Positions 60,341 to 64,000 of a stretch of DNA of 64,000 nt are shown here, in pieces. Within the stretch, counting starts at the first letter, position 1. Every line of letters starts with the position of its first letter. Source of the DNA: Ianthella basta (taxonomy: Eukaryota; Porifera; Demospongiae; Verongiida; Ianthellidae); assembly GCA_964019415.1 (NCBI GenBank), contig OZ025878.1, forward strand, positions 1-64,000, in the 5' to 3' direction. Both the position numbers and the translations under genes were made by a program. The notes below the pieces were generated by a model. That model was given only the letters and a program-made list of their open reading frames with translations. It was not told the origin of the DNA and made no database searches.

Positions 60341-61125
60341 AAGAATACAATGACATCCTGCAAACTGATACTGTTGCTGTCCAAAGTTGCTACCAAGTCA
60401 TCTGCATGTATGAAAATTAATTTCCTGTTATACATACTGGCATGCCAAGTACATAGCTTGCACCTCCTTATTACAGAATATACATATTTTATGTATAGAT
60501 GCCCAAGGGCATTCTAATTTAGAATGTTTCACAGCAAAACTGTGGAAAGTTTGCGAAAACTAGATTTTATGAATTTATAGAAGATTTACACTATTTTCCC
60601 AAAATGTTATTCATGATTAAATTTTGTGAATATCTTTAAAAACGTGGCCAGAATGGCAGGTCACCCCACTGCCTTTAATTATATTCACATGCAGTATAAA
60701 GGTTATAGCTGCTGCAGTTTATTCTAGTAGCAGCTATAATCATATGACATTCTAGTTACGGTAGCTATTCCTAAAATGCATCTTTGATTCTGTCCAAGCC
60801 CTGACCACAGGCATGCAACTAAGACTGCCCAGCACTTGTCTTTATAGCTATCTATGTATATTGCCAAAATTGTTATTAGCAACACATTGCACTGGACACG
60901 TAGACACTTAGGGATACAGCCCACTTTCTGCAATAACCAAATAGTACAAAAATGAAATGCTCTGTAGCACTAGCCAAACACAACTAGTCCTAACCTCAAG
61001 CTAAAGACGTGTTTTGAAACACTTCGTGACTACTACAACAGCCTATTGCTGATGTATAGCTATGTGTTTATTAACACACACACGCACTAACTGCATGTGA
61101 CTACAATACAGGAGCACTGTGTGGG
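60341..61125. other. Non-coding region
   Basis: No gene seen; probably the 3' flank of the - strand gene that follows. Confidence 0.4.
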
Positions 61126-61914
61126 CTAATAGTATCTAGAGGGGCAGTAGCGACCACTGCTGGAGTAGAAGGTGCACATACAGGTGCTGCAGACGGAGGA
61201 ACTGACGCGAAGGCAGTAGGTGGAGTAGGCGGAGGAGTAGTAGCTGCGGCAGGAGCGAGAGGTGGTGAGGGCGGTGGTGACATCATAGGTTACAGGAATA
61301 TAGCGTACAGAACTTATAGCGGAGTTGGCCGTGATCACATAGGAGGGAATGAAGATGATCAGGAACAGCGAAGAGCAGACGACAACAGTCGCGCTGAGTC
61401 CGATGCTGATGCCAGCGTTGGTCTTCTGCGAGGATCCTTTGCCTGACAGGGCCACGATGGCCAGGATGAGGGCGGGGATGATGCAGGTGAGGTAGAGGCA
61501 AGAGCAGCCGAAGCAGACCAACGTAATGATGGAGAAAACAAGAGCGCACACCGCCAACCCTGTGTTTTGCTGTTCCGGTTTCGACACGTAAGTTGTAGTC
61601 GCCGCCGCCGGCTGCGCCGTCACCACAGCGACGTTAGTGGTAGCAGTGGTCTGCGGCTGGTAGCCATACCCTGGCTGACCTCCCTTAGAGTCGTAGGAAG
61701 GCGGGGGGTAGGCTTGGCCCTGCGGAGGGTACGCTACGCTCTGCGGAGGGTACGCTACGCTCTGCGGAGGGTACGCTACGCCCTGTGGAGGGTATGCTAC
61801 GCCCTGGGGAGGGTAGGCTTCGCCTTGCGGTGGATACGCAGGATAGGCTTGTCCTTGCGGTGGATACGCAGGATAGGCTTGTCCTTGCGGAGGGTAGGCC
61901 TGGTTGGGATCCAT
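61126..61914 (-). CDS. Two-helix membrane protein, paralogue C, with YPPQG repeats
   Basis: Intact 262-codon frame starting MDPNQAYPPQGQAYPAYPPQ. About ten YPPQG-type repeats form a Pro/Gln/Tyr-rich cytosolic-like tail resembling the ends of annexin A7, rhodopsin or dispanin proteins. The membrane part reads LAVCALVFSIITLVCFGCSC, IIPALILAIVALSGKGSSQK, GISIGLSATVVVCSSLFLII. The C-terminal domain is rich in Tyr, Ser and Cys (SCRSYYSSAYSTYCL, CSTCMCTFYSSSGRYCPSRY). Same domain plan as paralogue B. Function unknown; the helices resemble CD225/dispanins only in layout. Confidence 0.8.
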   Translation of the reverse strand: MDPNQAYPPQGQAYPAYPPQGQAYPAYPPQGEAYPPQGVAYPPQGVAYPPQSVAYPPQSVAYPPQGQAYPPPSYDSKGGQPGYGYQPQTTATTNVAVVTAQPAAATTTYVSKPEQQNTGLAVCALVFSIITLVCFGCSCLYLTCIIPALILAIVALSGKGSSQKTNAGISIGLSATVVVCSSLFLIIFIPSYVITANSAISSVRYIPVTYDVTTALTTSRSCRSYYSSAYSTYCLRVSSSVCSTCMCTFYSSSGRYCPSRYY

Positions 61915-62290
61915 TCTTCAAACTTGATCTCTTTGCTGCACAGTGACAATCGCCGTTAGCTGTAAACTGTGGGGGATGCGCTGCTAGCCGGAATTTGTAA
62001 GAACCCGATCACGTGCCCATTACACGGCTGTTTTGACAATATAAAATGTGGCAACATTTTCACCACCTACCACCTTGTAAGGCTTACCACCTGGGAGCGA
62101 GCGACCGCAGCGCAAGGTGTTAGCGCCGCCTTCCTGCCTTATAAGGGAATCATGAATAATCGTCGGTCCCAACTTCCTCGGACTCCTGTCAGGAAAAAAC
62201 AAACGGCATAAGCTCCCGGCCAGACCGTCTTTTGCGAAGGCGGGGTCTGAGCAAAGATGGCGGTCTGGCTACGCGAGACTAAACTGATTT
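61915..62290. other. Upstream region with a solo TAGTCTCG-family end
   Basis: Ends with TCTGGCTACGCGAGACTA (to 62281), the right terminus of the TAGTCTCG family; no left partner is found nearby. ACACGGCTGTTTTGACAAT near 62026 resembles ACACGGCTGTTTCGACAAT in the PRUNE2-like intron near 23295, so part of this is a dispersed repeat. Confidence 0.55.
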
Positions 62291-63011
62291 AGGGTAATTA
62301 CGCCATTTCCGGGACAGCTAACGATAAACTAGCGAGAACGGTCAGGAAAGGGTGTACTTGTGCAGAGAAAACGCTTACACTTACTGGAAAAACATCTGTT
62401 CCTCTAGAGGTGGCGAGAAAACGACCCGTTTCGTCGAGAGTCGCCTAGCGACACCATCCTCAGTCGCACCCGCCATTTTCCCTACTCCGGACATTTTTTC
62501 CTAAAGTGGGACAGGCATTAGGACTTACGGTGCTTTCATTTAAACTTCGTTTAAGTGAATAAGATCGGTAATACAACCATGGATCAACATTCAGGGCACT
62601 TCCAAAAGGACTAGACCAGGTTACTAGAGTCAGATAGCCCTACACAACAAAGATGATGCCATTTGGATTAACTGTCACAGCAAATCCAAGTGCCCTCTTC
62701 ATCAGTTCCACAGGTGGTGCAAAATCTTTCATCCGCCTCTCCAGTATCAATCTTCACATGTATGTCTGCCTTCACTGCCTAGCTATCGTCTGTGAATTTA
62801 AATCAGCAACCACAAGTATGAATTCACTGATGAAGGTGGCTGAAAGCTGCCGAAACGTCTGGATAACTTGTGAAATTTTGGCTAGTGCGAACGAACTTGG
62901 ATTTTGCTGCTGTCCGGCAATTGGCAACTGCAGTGACTAATATGTATTGAATTTTACTAACTTCTCTCAAGCACAGAAGTTAGTTTCTATTGCAGCGCAC
63001 TTAGGGTTAAG

Positions 63012-63659
63012 TAGTCTCGCGTAGCCCAGACCCTTTCGTTTCCGGTTATTGCGCAATAACCGGGTGGAAAGGGTCTGGGAGTTTTCTCAAGTGTAACTGT
63101 TGAATAAAGTGTGAATCTAACACCTCTTTGATGTGGTACCACAAGTCGTCATAAGCGAGTCATCGAAAATGGCGGCGAGTGTTTCTGCGAGCGAAGACGA
63201 ACTGGAACGAGACCGTATTACCGTGATAGTACGTGTAGCAGCAGCCGAAGCAGGGCTCCAAGATCTAAATCCAGAGCAGATGCAAGCCATCTTAAAATTC
63301 AGCGACGGTCGTGATATCTTCGTGTCGCTTCCTACTGGCTACGGTAAATCTCTTATTTACGGATTGCTGTCCTTGTCATCGAGCGAGACTCGAAAATACA
63401 TCTTCCGCCGTTTGCAGTAGCTTACAGAAGTAGCAGTTCGCCATCTCAGTCTTCGACGCTATATAATTATACAGACGTGCACGCGCATCTCCGGTGTAAC
63501 ACCTAATCAACACCTCTGAATTATCGTCCCACATTGGTGTTAAGTAAACAGTGGCTGTGCGTGGGTGGAACAGCTTGTGCTTAGGAAAACTCCCAGACCC
63601 TTTCCTCCCTATTACGCAACAGCGGGAATGGAGGAAAGGGTCTGGGCTACGCGAGACTA
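63012..63659. mobile_element. TAGTCTCG-family element 3 (648 bp) carrying a captured gene fragment
   Basis: Ends TAGTCTCGCGTAGCCCAGAC and the reverse complement at 63659, each with a subterminal hairpin (CAGACCCTTTC..GAAAGGGTCTG). It is flanked by a perfect 9-bp duplication AGGGTTAAG (63003-63011 and 63660-63668). The interior is a piece of a RecQ-type helicase gene, as in Pack-MULEs. Confidence 0.92.
63169..63420 (+). pseudogene. Captured N-terminal fragment of a RecQ-type DNA helicase
   Basis: Starts at ATG in a AAAATGGCGGC context. It reads an acidic leader, then LNPEQMQAILKFSDGRDIFV and SLPTGYGKSLIYGLL: the Q-motif region and Walker A (TGYGKS) of a RecQ-like helicase. After GLL the sequence leaves the family (likely frameshift) and stops. 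No other helicase motifs are present. Confidence 0.75.
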
Positions 63660-64000
63660 AGGGTTAAGCGATCACCAATGAGTTCAATGAATCTTCGTAA
63701 GCAGATTGGGCCAACCGTTCGAATTTGGCGCGCAATCGAAAATAGTGCAATTCTTAGCTCCTCCTACTTCCTGCCAATTCTTGACGCTCCGGAAGAGATA
63801 GGGGAGAAGGAATCAGTGTCCAACTGCCGAACGAAGGGCACTCGTCTCGTTATGGCTGTGGATTATTAAACCCTGCTAGTACAACTATCAACCAAGCGTG
63901 GCGTTAGCTGGAAGTTTTGCCTGTCTGTTTCGTGCGACGTCATTTTTGCGGAGTGTCCGGGTATTGGCCCTGTCCCGGAAATGGCGTAGCTACCCTACGT

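Larger units (their letters stand above)
62291..63996. mobile_element. 1.7-kb inverted-repeat element at the right edge, host of a nested insertion
   Basis: 27-bp inverted termini, 25 identical: left AGGGTAATTACGCCATTTCC then GGGACAG; right the reverse complement at 63970-63996. No transposase recognised. The TAGTCTCG element at 63012-63659 lies inside it. The target duplication cannot be assessed because the right flank leaves the window. Confidence 0.7.

Noticed and set aside
62653-62940. 95-codon + strand frame
   Set aside because: No domain recognised, low coding character, lies within a transposable element.

Overview
The window is nuclear DNA of an animal, most likely a sponge (Porifera). 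The genes are intron-rich, with GT-AG introns, and include animal-specific families: dixin with CH and DIX domains, a CEP152-like centriole protein, an HYPK homologue and cysteine dioxygenase. They are packed with gaps of only tens of bases, and several DNA transposon families and minisatellites lie among them. The sponge assignment is an inference from compactness and repeat style. Every gene below was read from exons joined at consensus splice sites.

Layout. Bases 1-15737 hold the exons of one partial gene (proline-rich 8-residue repeats plus a fold resembling the N-terminal domain of tyrosine recombinases). They also hold a roughly 9.4-kb 21-bp minisatellite that seems to fill one intron of that gene. 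Three DNA transposons interrupt this array: 4041-4830, 10849-11703, and a Harbinger element at 12398-15151. Bases 16325-22009 are cysteine dioxygenase, whose second intron is a 4.6-kb array of a 28-bp unit that copies its own 5' splice site. From 22.6 to 51.9 kb lies a dense block of conserved genes: PRUNE2-like (-), CEP152-like (-), WDR7 (-), PFDN2 (+), DIXDC1 (-), coronin (-), an ISG20L2/AEN-type exonuclease (+), HDHD2 (-) and HYPK (+). From 52 kb on the window is transposon-rich: three paralogues of a small two-helix membrane protein (one broken by a palindromic transposon), a 3.5-kb transposon with a DDE/H-like transposase, and a family of elements starting TAGTCTCG with perfect 9-bp target duplications. 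One of that family carries a RecQ-type helicase fragment, and it sits inside a further inverted-repeat element that reaches the right edge.

Gene organisation. Three head-to-head pairs share very short intervals: WDR7/PFDN2 with 20 bp between start codons, HDHD2/HYPK with 58 bp, coronin/exonuclease with 184 bp. The exonuclease and HDHD2 converge with 15 bp between stop codons. The proteins serve separate housekeeping tasks: V-ATPase regulation, actin, prefoldin, N-terminal acetylation, centriole duplication, Wnt signalling and cysteine catabolism. No common pathway is evident.

Main discovery. In CDO1, WDR7, DIXDC1, PFDN2 and CEP152 (and weakly PRUNE2), intronic tandem repeats begin at a splice junction and copy the junction sequence. 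This produces arrays of decoy donors or acceptors beside the real site. The second theme is a very active set of DNA transposons that can be delimited to the base by target-site duplications.
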